Source: Bacteroidales bacterium
GTDB taxonomy: Bacteria > Bacteroidota > Bacteroidia > Bacteroidales > P3
DNA: 64,000 nt
Assembly: GCA_017429685.1 (NCBI GenBank)
Contig: JAFROL010000041.1
Coordinates: forward strand, 1-64,000
Direction: 5' to 3'
Positions within the stretch are counted from its first letter, which is position 1. Each line of letters starts with the position of its first letter. The notes beneath the pieces are model-generated. The model ran no database searches. It was not told the origin of the DNA and saw nothing but the letters and a program-made list of their open reading frames with translations. The position numbers and the translations under genes are program-made. Positions 1 through 7,725 of the stretch are shown in pieces.

Positions 1-19
1 ATGGACCACAGAACCTGAT

Positions 20-131
<112 letters not shown>

Positions 132-137
132 TTTTTA

Positions 138-168
138 AAGGAGTTCCAATCGGGACTCCTTTTTTTTT
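138..168 (+). terminator. Intrinsic terminator of the rRNA operon
   Basis: A 9-bp stem (AGGAGTTCC / GGGACTCCT, one G-U pair) with a 4-nt loop is followed by an unbroken T run. It starts about 7 nt after the 5S RNA. Confidence 0.9.
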
Positions 169-201
169 GTTTTCATAATCCCAAGCTCATCTTTATAAAA
201 A

Positions 202-280
202 TTCATGAGCATGATTCCGAAAAATCATGCTCATGATTGGTGGATAATTATGCTCATGAAATTATGGAATCATGAGCATG
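202..280. repeat. Four alternating copies of an ATGAGCAT motif
   Basis: CATGAGCATGATT (204-216) and AATCATGCTCATG (223-235) form a perfect 13-bp inverted repeat with a 6-nt loop. A second pair, ATGCTCATG (251-259) and CATGAGCAT (271-279), follows. Motif orientation alternates. The cluster lies between the convergent 5S RNA and HU genes. It could terminate the HU transcript or bind a dimeric regulator; neither strand has a long T run after it. Confidence 0.7.
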
Positions 281-314
281 AATTTCAAACTTCTTGCGCT
301 TGGAATTTCGTGGG

Positions 315-720
315 CTACTTCTTCTTGCTCATCATATCCTCGGCGGGACGGAACTTCGCGTTCTCCAAAGCGGCCTTGATTCCCTTGCCTGCACGGAAGC
401 GGAGGTTGAGCTTCTTGATTTTGTCGGGAGTCACCTCCTTCTCGCCGCGGCAAGCCTCTGAGGTGATGGTCAACGAGAACGACCCCAACTCGCCTAACTG
501 CACCGTGTGGCCGTCGAGCAACAGACGCTCCATTACCTTCTCCAGCTGGTACACGGCCATCTCGGCCTCCTTGGGGTTCAGTGTCGTCTCGTCCGACACC
601 AGTTTCGCCACCCTCGTGTTCGTCCACCTGTCCCACGCTCTTGAGGATTGCATACCACTTTCTCGCGCCTTTCGGGTCGCGCGGGTTGACCCTTTGCACT
701 TTGTTGTAGAATAACGGCAT
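315..720 (-). pseudogene. HU-family DNA-binding protein, frameshifted
   Basis: Joined across one frameshift, this encodes an HU/IHF-related nucleoid protein of the Bacteroidetes type: N-terminal MPLFYNKVQRVNPRDPKGAR, then VSDETTLNPKEAEMAVYQLE and GHTVQLGELGSFSL, with KLNLRFRAGKGIK near the end. The two halves are in different frames. The minus strand reads GAGGGTGGCG where GAGGTGGCG would keep the frame, so there is one extra G at plus positions 611-613 (CCC). Either half alone lacks a complete fold. Protein sequence is conserved on both sides of the break, so this is either a recent mutation or a base-call error. The joined product would be about 134 aa, typical for the family. The promoter at 767-797 is intact. 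Confidence 0.8.
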
Positions 721-766
721 AATTTGCTCCTTTCTTCTTTGGTTTATAACTCTGTTTTTGCGAGTG

Positions 767-797
767 CAAAGGTTCGGACTTTTCCCGACATGGCAAA
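767..797 (-). promoter_or_regulatory. Bacteroidetes-type promoter for the HU gene
   Basis: On the minus strand TTTG (797-794) is followed after 19 nt by AACCTTTG (774-767), one base away from the TAnnTTTG consensus. It lies about 50 nt upstream of the HU start codon at 720. Confidence 0.55.
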
Positions 798-829
798 ATA
801 AACTTTTGCCTCCAAGGTTTCATTTGTGT

Positions 830-2377
830 TTACAAATCCGAGAATTCAATCGGATTAAAAGGTCTTTTTGCTTTTTTCAAGTATTTCTCATGTCCGTGTT
901 TCAAATACTCTTTTAATATACTTTTTCTGTCTTGTGGCTCCCATCTGTCGGGTACATTTCCTGCATATTTCAGTGTGTTATTTATGTCGTCCACGCATAA
1001 TGGGCCATAACTACAAATACCAGGGAAGTTGTTGTATATATCTTCTTCCTTTGTGATATCTACTTTCTTTTTAACGATGGGTTTTGCTGCACGGATAGCC
1101 TTCTGTTGTTCAAAGTAACTCTTTTTCCCCTTTCCGGCTGCCTTGTTCTCTTCCCATTGGCTTATTTGCCCTTTCGTTGATTTGGATTTTGCTTTCCCGT
1201 TTTCAACACTGACAGTCATTGTAATATCAAAGGTGAATCCCTCAAAAAGTTCACCATTGGCATCGCTCCGTTGTGCGAGGTGTTTCTTTAGAGTACAGAT
1301 ACCGTTAGCCACAAGATTGCCGTCCACGAGAATATATGGGATATTTATGATGGTGTATTCTCTGCTATCACGCCAAGTTGAAATAGTGTCTCGAATGACC
1401 CCAGTGGCTAGATAATCCATTTTAGTATTTCTTACCCAAGTATCAACACGTTCTCTGAATTTTGGAGAATTGCACATCATCCATAGTTGCCATTGGTGAG
1501 TAGTGTCAATCGTGATGAATATGTCTCTAAGTGTTTTTAATCTGCTAACGCTCTCGATGTCTTTAAGAAACAAAGGATAACACTCTATGGAATCTTGTAT
1601 GGCTTTTTGTGAATACTTGCCATTGTACCCCCAGTCACGCCTTCGATACCCTGTTTCATCTAATATTTGTAGATAGTTAAGATATAGAGTATTGCGTAGT
1701 ATGTCACGAAGAATAGAAACTTTCACCCCAGTCCAGTTCTCAAAACTAAAATAGTTGTAGTAAATACTTCTGCATTCTTCATTGTCAAGAAAATCAGTAG
1801 TCCATAATTCTTCGATGTCCAGCCCATTGGATATGATAAATTCTGCGTAATATTTTGCGCTGTCTTTGAGTGAGAGGTCTAATGCACACACTTCTTGTAG
1901 GGCGTTCCATAAATCGGACTTATGCCAATTGTTCCTTTTTATTGAATCCTTCTCGTATTCATCTTGTTTTTTTCTCTCTAAGGCAATTTGCTCTGCCTCT
2001 TTCAAATAAATGGAGGAAAGATAGTATGTATAACAAGGTCTCCATATTTCTTTGTCCTTTTCATCAGCAAGCTTGCCTTTTATGATTATCTTTTTTGCAA
2101 ATTTGCTGAGGCTTTTTGCTTTGTTTTCTGCTTCATTCGAAGGAAATACTCTCCTCGCCAGCGACATGAAATCTTCTGGTTTGTAGTCCGAGCCAACATG
2201 GTATACATCGAGCACCCTTTTGACCACAGATGCTAAATAAACACTATCATTCTCAGAGTTGGTCATAGCCCTGCGATTGATTTTGTCTTTCTGTTCTTGT
2301 GTCAGAAGTGACTGCTGCGCCCACGTCATTCCTGCCGATACAAATAGGAGCATCAAAAGCATACATGTCTTTTTCAT
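830..2377 (-). CDS. Secreted protein of unknown function
   Basis: I do not recognise this protein. The ATG at 2377 gives MKKTCMLLMLLFVSAGMTWA followed by QQS, a standard signal peptide with cleavage after Ala-20. An ATG ten codons upstream would put charged residues before it and is less likely. The mature part (about 495 aa) is rich in Lys, Glu, Asp, Tyr and Trp and has no transmembrane segment. It ends in a basic stretch (residues about 400-440, with KGKKSYFEQQ and PIVKKKVD) and a tail without a T9SS sorting domain. It is probably periplasmic or surface-exposed. Base composition is more AT-rich than in neighbouring genes, suggesting a strain-variable accessory gene. The best promoter is 260 nt upstream at 2640-2670, with a folded RNA in between. 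Existence of the gene is clear; function is open. Confidence 0.75.
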   Translation of the reverse strand: MKKTCMLLMLLFVSAGMTWAQQSLLTQEQKDKINRRAMTNSENDSVYLASVVKRVLDVYHVGSDYKPEDFMSLARRVFPSNEAENKAKSLSKFAKKIIIKGKLADEKDKEIWRPCYTYYLSSIYLKEAEQIALERKKQDEYEKDSIKRNNWHKSDLWNALQEVCALDLSLKDSAKYYAEFIISNGLDIEELWTTDFLDNEECRSIYYNYFSFENWTGVKVSILRDILRNTLYLNYLQILDETGYRRRDWGYNGKYSQKAIQDSIECYPLFLKDIESVSRLKTLRDIFITIDTTHQWQLWMMCNSPKFRERVDTWVRNTKMDYLATGVIRDTISTWRDSREYTIINIPYILVDGNLVANGICTLKKHLAQRSDANGELFEGFTFDITMTVSVENGKAKSKSTKGQISQWEENKAAGKGKKSYFEQQKAIRAAKPIVKKKVDITKEEDIYNNFPGICSYGPLCVDDINNTLKYAGNVPDRWEPQDRKSILKEYLKHGHEKYLKKAKRPFNPIEFSDL

Positions 2378-2444
2378 AACAATATCCCTAATACGTGTCG
2401 GGCGCAACTTTTTAAAATCCGTCCGCGCCGCAACGAACGACTAA

Positions 2445-2634
2445 GCCAAAGAGCGTGGCGCCGTAAACCACTTCTTCTAGTAGAGGTCGTGAGAATTACC
2501 TAAGTCAGCAGATGTAATAAACAGCCCACGCTATTCACGCGAACCCTTACACCCTCCCTGCTGACTAGTTGAAATTTCTCACGTTTCTACTAGCAAAGAT
2601 GAGTATAACGCTCCGTGATTTCATCATTGAAATC
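2445..2634 (-). ncRNA. Structured RNA, 6S-like candidate (or long 5' leader)
   Basis: Nested complementary blocks fold about 165 nt into one long irregular hairpin. Outer stem GAGCGT (2451-2456) pairs with ACGCTC (2608-2613). Then CTAGTAGA (2477-2484) pairs with TCTACTAG (2586-2593), CGTGAGAA (2488-2495) with TTCTCACG (2576-2583), GTCAGCAG (2504-2511) with CTGCTGAC (2558-2565), and TGTAA (2513-2517) with TTACA (2547-2551). A large unpaired bubble separates the outer stem from the rest. A small hairpin (GATTTCA/TGAAATC, 2617-2634) sits at the 5' end. A strong promoter lies 6-8 nt upstream. A single hairpin of about 190 nt with a central bubble is the 6S RNA architecture. A structured leader of the downstream gene is the alternative. 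No clear terminator is visible before 2377. Confidence 0.5.
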
Positions 2635-2639
2635 GACTG

Positions 2640-2670
2640 CAAAAGTACGACTTTTATTTGGATTGGCAAA
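2640..2670 (-). promoter_or_regulatory. Strong sigma-ABfr-type promoter
   Basis: On the minus strand TTTG (2670-2667), a 19-nt spacer and TACTTTTG (2647-2640) match the Bacteroidetes consensus exactly. Transcription would start near 2633, about 255 nt before the start codon at 2377, directly at the 5' end of the folded RNA. Confidence 0.75.
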
Positions 2671-2689
2671 ATTTTTTTCACAGTGAACA

Positions 2690-2733
2690 ATAAAAACAAC
2701 CTGTCCCTGTCGGCTTTCTGACAGGGACAGGTT
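2690..2733 (-). terminator. Perfect 14-bp hairpin, terminator-like on the minus strand
   Basis: AACCTGTCCCTGTC (2698-2711) and GACAGGGACAGGTT (2720-2733) are a perfect inverted repeat with an 8-nt loop. On the minus strand it is followed by GTTTTTATTG. No minus-strand gene lies upstream that it could terminate; see findings. Confidence 0.5.
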
Positions 2734-2842
2734 ACAAGGCGGGGTTGAAAGGTCAGTCCTTACGGACGGGCTGGCGTCGCCCACCCGTTGTTGCCTCGGG
2801 ATAATCAGCGAACTGCTTCTATACGAGCTTGAGACCATTACG

Positions 2843-3253
2843 ATGTTGCAGGTGATGGAAACCGACAGCGCTAAACAATTCGTTGTTCGGCCCAACCGCT
2901 TGTGTGGCGGGTGGGATTTCTATAGGCTCTGTGGCCTTTTCAAGACGGAACTGTCAGCGCGCAAGGATGTCGTTATCAAGGCGTGGTTCCAGTTGCCTAG
3001 TGTTGAGACTATGTCTGTTTTGCCAAAGGGCAAGTATTATTATGATTTGAGCGATGTGTCGACCGATGGGATTGTCGCTTCAACGGGTACGCGTTATTGT
3101 CTCTGTGAGAAAGTGGATGAAGAGAGTGAAGCCGAACTTATAGAATGGAAACCCAGGGCACGTCCACCTACGAGCCACGTCCCAAGTTGCAGTTGCGCCC
3201 TGTGCCCGACGGCTGTTTTGAGGTGGAGAAACTTACCGTGTGGCAGAAAATAA
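2843..3253 (+). CDS. N-terminal part of a split membrane protein, unknown function
   Basis: This frame has good coding character from 2843 (or the in-frame ATG at 2855) to about 3150, ending in CLCEKVDEESEAELIEW. After that the translation becomes Cys/Pro/Arg-rich (SHVPSCSCALCPTAVLRW) and looks out of frame. From 3145 the -1 frame takes over with a plausible continuation. The simplest reading is one gene of about 315 codons broken by a single-base deletion or sequencing error near 3145-3160. Two overlapping genes are possible but less likely. The soluble N-terminal part has no recognised domain and no signal peptide. Confidence 0.5.
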   Translation: MLQVMETDSAKQFVVRPNRLCGGWDFYRLCGLFKTELSARKDVVIKAWFQLPSVETMSVLPKGKYYYDLSDVSTDGIVASTGTRYCLCEKVDEESEAELIEWKPRARPPTSHVPSCSCALCPTAVLRWRNLPCGRK

Positions 3254-3801
3254 AGAAACGCCACGCGGGTTTTATGGATAGTCATTCTGCTTTCGGGGTC
3301 GGTTTATGGTCTATCATCTTCATTGTCTTATTTTTCGCTCTTATGTTTCTCTCTATCAATGGAGGTTGGGACTTCAGCGAGACCGTTTTGCCGTTTACAT
3401 TGCCTTGGTGGGTGTGGATGGCCGTTTGCGGTGTGGTGGGGTTGATTACCAGTCGTACTAAACTGCTGAGGAACATTTTTGATGGCTGGCGGGGACCGAT
3501 AGTTGCCGGTCTCTTTGGTGTCGGGATAACCGTCGGTCTGTTGTTGACGGCGGTTTTCTCTGTCAATATATGGCTGGGAAGCAACGAGGAGGTGGTTGGA
3601 CGAGGTGTTGTGCGAGAGCATTACCTTGCAGGCCGCCGAAAGGACGTTAACCAGTATTCAGTATGGGTTGAAGAGCCTGTGAAGGGGTATATCTACATTG
3701 CTACGGGCGACGACGGCTCGTTCGGGCCTGGCGATACGGTTGCCGTTACAATGACAAAAGGCTTTTTTGGATTGTATCACGCTGATGCCATTGAACATTA
3801 G
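3145..3801 (+). CDS. Membrane protein, C-terminal part of the split gene
   Basis: The product has three hydrophobic segments (about residues 50-75, 90-107 and 125-150) and a soluble C-terminal domain of about 60 aa containing EVVGRGVVREHYLAGRRKD and GDDGSFGPGDTVAVTMTKGF. The pattern resembles small Bacteroidetes inner-membrane proteins with a short beta-rich tail; I cannot name a family. It overlaps the frame starting at 2843 by 109 nt and is probably its frameshifted continuation. The gene ends 12 bp before a convergent gene. Confidence 0.6.
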   Translation: METQGTSTYEPRPKLQLRPVPDGCFEVEKLTVWQKIKKRHAGFMDSHSAFGVGLWSIIFIVLFFALMFLSINGGWDFSETVLPFTLPWWVWMAVCGVVGLITSRTKLLRNIFDGWRGPIVAGLFGVGITVGLLLTAVFSVNIWLGSNEEVVGRGVVREHYLAGRRKDVNQYSVWVEEPVKGYIYIATGDDGSFGPGDTVAVTMTKGFFGLYHADAIEH

Positions 3802-3813
3802 AGTCGGATATGG

Positions 3814-4194
3814 CTATTCAATTGACAGTATTTCAGTGACTACAAACTGGCTGTTGCCTCGCCAGGGGAGGGTGCCGAAATGGCGTTTCCAACGCAACTC
3901 GACGTGCTTGCCGCTGGCGCGCATCAGGCGCTCGGCGATTATCTCGTCGGTGACGGAGAATTTGAATTCGTTGCTCTGTATCGATGTACTGTTCACTTTG
4001 GCCGAGCGGAATCCGCTCTGTATCATCTTGCCCTCATAGGTCTTGAAGATGATGCCCTCTTTCTGGAAATAGTTGATGTCGCCGGCGTTGACGCCAGTGC
4101 TGTAGACGAAGAAGAAGCGGAAGAAAATGAACAGTCCAAGTGCCAGAACGACAATGGAGGAACTGATGGAGATGATTTTTGCTTTGCGGGTCAT
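3814..4194 (-). CDS. Small membrane-anchored Bacteroidales protein
   Basis: The start at 4194 gives MTRKAKIISISSSIVVLALG and a single N-terminal membrane anchor (about residues 8-30), then a soluble domain of about 90 aa with GDINYFQKEGIIFKTYEGKM, SNEFKFSVTDEIIAERLM and a conserved-looking LPWRGNSQFVV near the end. An ATG 21 codons upstream is poorer. I recall close relatives in Bacteroides, about 120 aa long, that databases sometimes label 6-phosphogluconate dehydrogenase. Nothing here supports that activity: there is no Rossmann fold and the protein is too short. A -7-like CAAAAATA (4234-4241) lies about 40 nt upstream. Confidence 0.75.
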   Translation of the reverse strand: MTRKAKIISISSSIVVLALGLFIFFRFFFVYSTGVNAGDINYFQKEGIIFKTYEGKMIQSGFRSAKVNSTSIQSNEFKFSVTDEIIAERLMRASGKHVELRWKRHFGTLPWRGNSQFVVTEILSIE

Positions 4195-4255
4195 TTTTCT
4201 CTTTTTTGTTTCAATGTTATAACGGTGCGGAAGCAAAAATAGTGTTGCGCGACGC

Positions 4256-4290
4256 AAAAAAAAACGCGGCTCAATCGAGTCGCGTTTTTT
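4256..4290 (-). terminator. Intrinsic terminator after the lipoprotein gene
   Basis: AAAACGCGGCTC and GAGTCGCGTTTT (4261-4288) form a stem flanked by A and T runs, so it could work in both directions. It is 18 nt downstream of the lipoprotein gene that ends at 4308. Confidence 0.8.
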
Positions 4291-4307
4291 TTGACTTTAA
4301 GAAAAAC

Positions 4308-4733
4308 TTATTTGGTCAGTTTTTTGCCAAGTTCCTGAACGCCTTTCTTGGCAGCGTCTTTGGCAACTTCTTTGGTCTTGTCGACGGCAGCGTCTTTCAC
4401 CTTGTTGGCGATGCACTTCTCGGCTTCAGCTTTAACAGCAGCCTTGAACTCCTCGTCGTTAGCGTACTGAGCGAAGCTCTGGTCGATAACGGTGTTGACG
4501 CAGTTCAGAACGTCGCCGCAGTTGCAGATCTGCTGGGCAGCGTCCATAATGGCGGCCTGGCGGGCGTCGTTGTTGGCCTCGGTGCATTCAGCAGCGGGAG
4601 CGGCAACTTCGGTCTGCTCGCAAGCAGCGGTGCTGTCGGTGTTGGTGGTGTCGGTTGCCTCAGCGTTGCCGCCGCAGGAAGCCATAACTGCGCAAATAGC
4701 TGCGCTTGCAAAGAATAAAAATACTTTCTTCAT
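4308..4733 (-). CDS. Small Cys-rich lipoprotein, unknown function
   Basis: The signal peptide ends in the lipobox-like VMASC with the lipidated Cys at residue 20, followed by GGN. A low-complexity Thr/Asp/Ala/Glu linker covers about residues 24-50. The rest is helical: residues about 55-100 hold a short Cys motif (QQICNCGDVLNCVNTVIDQS) and a further Cys in AEKCIANK. The C terminus is an Ala/Lys-rich amphipathic helix (VDKTKEVAKDAAKKGVQELG). The Cys pairs could form disulfides in the periplasm. A -7-like CAAAGGTA (4780-4787, minus-strand TACCTTTG) lies about 50 nt upstream. The family is not recognised. Confidence 0.8.
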   Translation of the reverse strand: MKKVFLFFASAAICAVMASCGGNAEATDTTNTDSTAACEQTEVAAPAAECTEANNDARQAAIMDAAQQICNCGDVLNCVNTVIDQSFAQYANDEEFKAAVKAEAEKCIANKVKDAAVDKTKEVAKDAAKKGVQELGKKLTK

Positions 4734-4832
4734 TGTTTTTTAATGTTTTAATTGATTGTTTTCGTTTTATTTCGATTTGCAAAGGTACGCACGTTTTTCA
4801 GAATGGAAAATTTTTTTATAAATGTTTAACAT

Positions 4833-7643
4833 TTATTTTTTTAATACTTTCGCTGTGCTGGTTCCATCACGGAGTATGTACACACCTTCGGGAAGCCCTT
4901 CTAAACTAATAATTAATGTTTTGCCTATTGCTTTTTGTCTGCTCACGATACGTCCGGTGATGTCATAGAGTGTTATCGTGCTTTCTGGAGTCGTCTCGAT
5001 TGTTATTGTTTCGTGTGCCGGATTTGGATAAACATTAAGTGAATTCTCCGAAATGGGCTCTATTCCGTTTGTTTTTTCGAAGGTTACAAGAATCGTATGC
5101 TGGCCGCTTACATTGTACAGCTCGTATTGGTAAACACCGTTTTCGAGTACCGAAAGAGCTTGTGTTGTTATTGTATTATCGTCGTATTTTAGCGATTTTG
5201 GCTTGTAGCCCGGAAGGGGTGTGATGGTGAATCTGGCAGTGTCGCCGTTACCGACAACCGAATATCCGCTGGGGGTGATGTTGCCGTTGGCATCGCTGCT
5301 GGCATAGATCAGGGCGGCGCCTTTGGTGAGTTCCACATTGTCGATGGCTGCCTGTGCGGACCCGTTGCTGTAGATTGAAAAACGTATACGGCTGCGATCG
5401 CCGGCACCAGGCAGCAGCAGGTAGACATCGCGCCACGTTGCTGCTCCGAAGCTCCAGGCAATGCTGTCGATGGTCTGCCATTCGGCGGTGGCGCTGTTCC
5501 GGTATTCTGTTTTGACGATAGTATTGGTGTTGCATTGGTCGCCAAAGTGCAGACGGTAGTGCAGCACGGCATCCTGAACCGACTCGAAACATATTGGTTT
5601 GGAGCTGACTGTCTGCCATCCCGACACGTCAGGCGTGTTGGCTATGACCTTTTGTCCCAGCAGGCTGTCGACGGTCCAGTCGCCAGTCCAGCATTCCGGC
5701 AGAGTGCCGAGAGCCGTTGTCTCAAAGTCTTCCTGCAGCCATTCGCTGTTGTCGCAGTTGAGTGTGCGACCCTGTGCGTCGATGCCGTCCGAGTAGGTCG
5801 AGTCGTTCTTGCACACGAAAAGGCGGAAATTGTACAGATGGTTGCTTGCCAGGCTGTCGACAAGGGCCGAAGTACCGTTGCCTTTGTATATGACGATGCC
5901 TCCGCCGTCGATAGTGTCGCCGACATTGTGTCTGCCCGACGGAACACCGAAAGTGTTGCTGTTGCCGTTGATGACAATCATCGTCTTCAAGCTACCGTAA
6001 GGGGTCCAGCGCAGGGCAATGCTTTGCTGGTCAACACCTTCTGCTGTGGCGTTTCTCGTCTCGGGCGATATGTTGCCTACGGTGAAAAAGACTTGGCGTG
6101 TATTGTCGTTGCTGCTGATGTTGTAGAAGGACACGCTGTTGGGCTGTTTCGACCACGGACGGAACCAAGGCACCGAGTTGTTAGTGAGCGAATCCCTTTG
6201 TGCGTACGCGCCCGGATAGGTGGCCGAATTCGAGTTCAAGTCGCCGTAGCTGGACGGTGTGCTGGTTGGGAACGTGTCGGTGGGATTTGTATGTGCAAGG
6301 ATATACATCTGCTGGGGATGTGAGGCATTGCTGACGCTGGCACCGTAAGCGTTGGGGTGGATGTGGTAGACCAGCATTCCGTTTCCGGGGATACCCTGGT
6401 CCCATTTCAGTTGCTGGCGGTTTTCAATCATAAAAAAGTCGTCAGGTGTCGATGTGTTGATGCGGTGAATGTCGTTGCAAGAGTTCTCGACGGGGTTCAG
6501 GATCACGGTGCGTGGTGTGCTGTCGATGGTGTCGCAGGTGGTCCAGTGGTAGATGTAGGTCTTCGTGTACGGGTTGTGGTGGGCAGGAGCGATGCCTCCG
6601 CGGTTCCAGCTTCCGCTCGACATAATGTCCCATTGTCCGAGTCCCGGATACTCTCCGCCGCTGCCGGCATAGTCGGTGTCGTAGTAGTCGGGAGCGCCGA
6701 AAACGTGGCCCAGTTCGTGGCAGATAACGCCGATGTTCGTTATTCTCGTTCCGTACGAGCCGCTGCATTCCGGCGAGCAGGAGTAGACGTCTATGACGGT
6801 GTTGTTGTATGTCGGAGCATTGAAGATATTCCATTTGTGCGACCAGATGCAGTCCGAACCGCCGCCGGCCTCTTCGCCGTGGCCGGCAAAGATGATGTGC
6901 AGACCGTCGATGTATCCGTCACCGTCGTTGTCGTAGTCCGAAAAGTCGACATCCTGTGCCGCCGAATCTACGGCCTCGTGTGCAAATTCCTGGTAGCCAT
7001 AGTCCGAGTCGCCATAGTATGCCGTGTTGTAGGCTCCGATATAGGGGCCCACAACGTCGACGCGCAGCGTGAAAAGTCCGCCGCTGACGTCATAGTAGTA
7101 GTCGCGCACGCTGCCTGTGCGGCCGCCGGCGGTATAGTTCACCTGGTTGAAAAGTTCTTTGAACTCAAATCGGGTGTGGGTCATATCCTTGTCATTGAAA
7201 GCGAACAGGATAACGAGGAACTTCTTGTTTCCTGTCACGTCGCTCATCGTTTTGGGGCCGCTTTTGGCGTCCTCCACCTGTTTCCAGATGGAGAGCATTG
7301 CGTCCACTTGCGACTGGCTGAAACGCAGATGTCTGGGTGTGGATTTGAGGAAATCGACCGTCTTGGCGTCGCGCGACTCTATCTCGGTGGCAACAATGTC
7401 CGAGGCCACCATATCGCCTTTGGCATTGCGGTAGGCATATACAAGGCTGCCGTCGTCGCTGTGCAGAAGGCTGTATCCGTCGACGGTCTCGGCCCAGTGC
7501 ACACGCTCGTCGCCTTTCAGATAGATGGTCACTCTGGTTTCGCTGTTGGGTTGGGTGAAAACGATTTTTTCGGGATATGCAGGCACAGCCATTGCATTCA
7601 CGGCTGCTGCAAAAAGCAGAAGTAGCAAAAAGATTCTTCTCAT
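4833..7643 (-). CDS. M6 family metalloprotease with T9SS type A sorting domain
   Basis: This is a secreted zinc metalloendopeptidase. A signal peptide (residues 1-19) precedes a propeptide-like region (20-130) and the M6 catalytic domain (about 135-430). The zinc motif HELGH is at 309-313 and is followed by VFGAPDYYDTD, which holds the third-ligand region of M6 peptidases, then GQWDIMSSGSWN. A DNDGDGYIDG calcium-type loop (about 238-247) comes before it. Beta-sandwich domains fill residues about 500-850. The last 75 residues begin VYPNPAHETITIET, contain ITLYDITGRIV and end GVYILRDGTSTAKVLKK, a type A T9SS signal. The product is therefore expected to be exported and attached to the cell surface or released. 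It stands alone with an 81-nt gap to the DUF799 gene. Confidence 0.92.
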   Translation of the reverse strand: MRRIFLLLLLFAAAVNAMAVPAYPEKIVFTQPNSETRVTIYLKGDERVHWAETVDGYSLLHSDDGSLVYAYRNAKGDMVASDIVATEIESRDAKTVDFLKSTPRHLRFSQSQVDAMLSIWKQVEDAKSGPKTMSDVTGNKKFLVILFAFNDKDMTHTRFEFKELFNQVNYTAGGRTGSVRDYYYDVSGGLFTLRVDVVGPYIGAYNTAYYGDSDYGYQEFAHEAVDSAAQDVDFSDYDNDGDGYIDGLHIIFAGHGEEAGGGSDCIWSHKWNIFNAPTYNNTVIDVYSCSPECSGSYGTRITNIGVICHELGHVFGAPDYYDTDYAGSGGEYPGLGQWDIMSSGSWNRGGIAPAHHNPYTKTYIYHWTTCDTIDSTPRTVILNPVENSCNDIHRINTSTPDDFFMIENRQQLKWDQGIPGNGMLVYHIHPNAYGASVSNASHPQQMYILAHTNPTDTFPTSTPSSYGDLNSNSATYPGAYAQRDSLTNNSVPWFRPWSKQPNSVSFYNISSNDNTRQVFFTVGNISPETRNATAEGVDQQSIALRWTPYGSLKTMIVINGNSNTFGVPSGRHNVGDTIDGGGIVIYKGNGTSALVDSLASNHLYNFRLFVCKNDSTYSDGIDAQGRTLNCDNSEWLQEDFETTALGTLPECWTGDWTVDSLLGQKVIANTPDVSGWQTVSSKPICFESVQDAVLHYRLHFGDQCNTNTIVKTEYRNSATAEWQTIDSIAWSFGAATWRDVYLLLPGAGDRSRIRFSIYSNGSAQAAIDNVELTKGAALIYASSDANGNITPSGYSVVGNGDTARFTITPLPGYKPKSLKYDDNTITTQALSVLENGVYQYELYNVSGQHTILVTFEKTNGIEPISENSLNVYPNPAHETITIETTPESTITLYDITGRIVSRQKAIGKTLIISLEGLPEGVYILRDGTSTAKVLKK

Positions 7644-7725
7644 TGTTCTAAAATAAATGATGATTTGTTCAAAAAGTCTTTGTTGTTAATATGATTTGTG
7701 TGTAATAGCGTGATTTTCGATTTGA

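Noticed and set aside
315-720. Programmed ribosomal frameshift in the HU gene
   Set aside because: No slippery heptamer or downstream structure was seen, and HU-family genes are not known to need one.
2445-2634. tmRNA
   Set aside because: It is too short, has no tRNA-like acceptor/T-arm and no tag reading frame.
3814-4194. 6-phosphogluconate dehydrogenase
   Set aside because: The protein is about 126 aa with a membrane anchor and no nucleotide-binding fold.
6357-7625. Open frame of 422 codons on the plus strand
   Set aside because: It is antisense to the M6 metalloprotease, which has a signal peptide, zinc motif and sorting domain.
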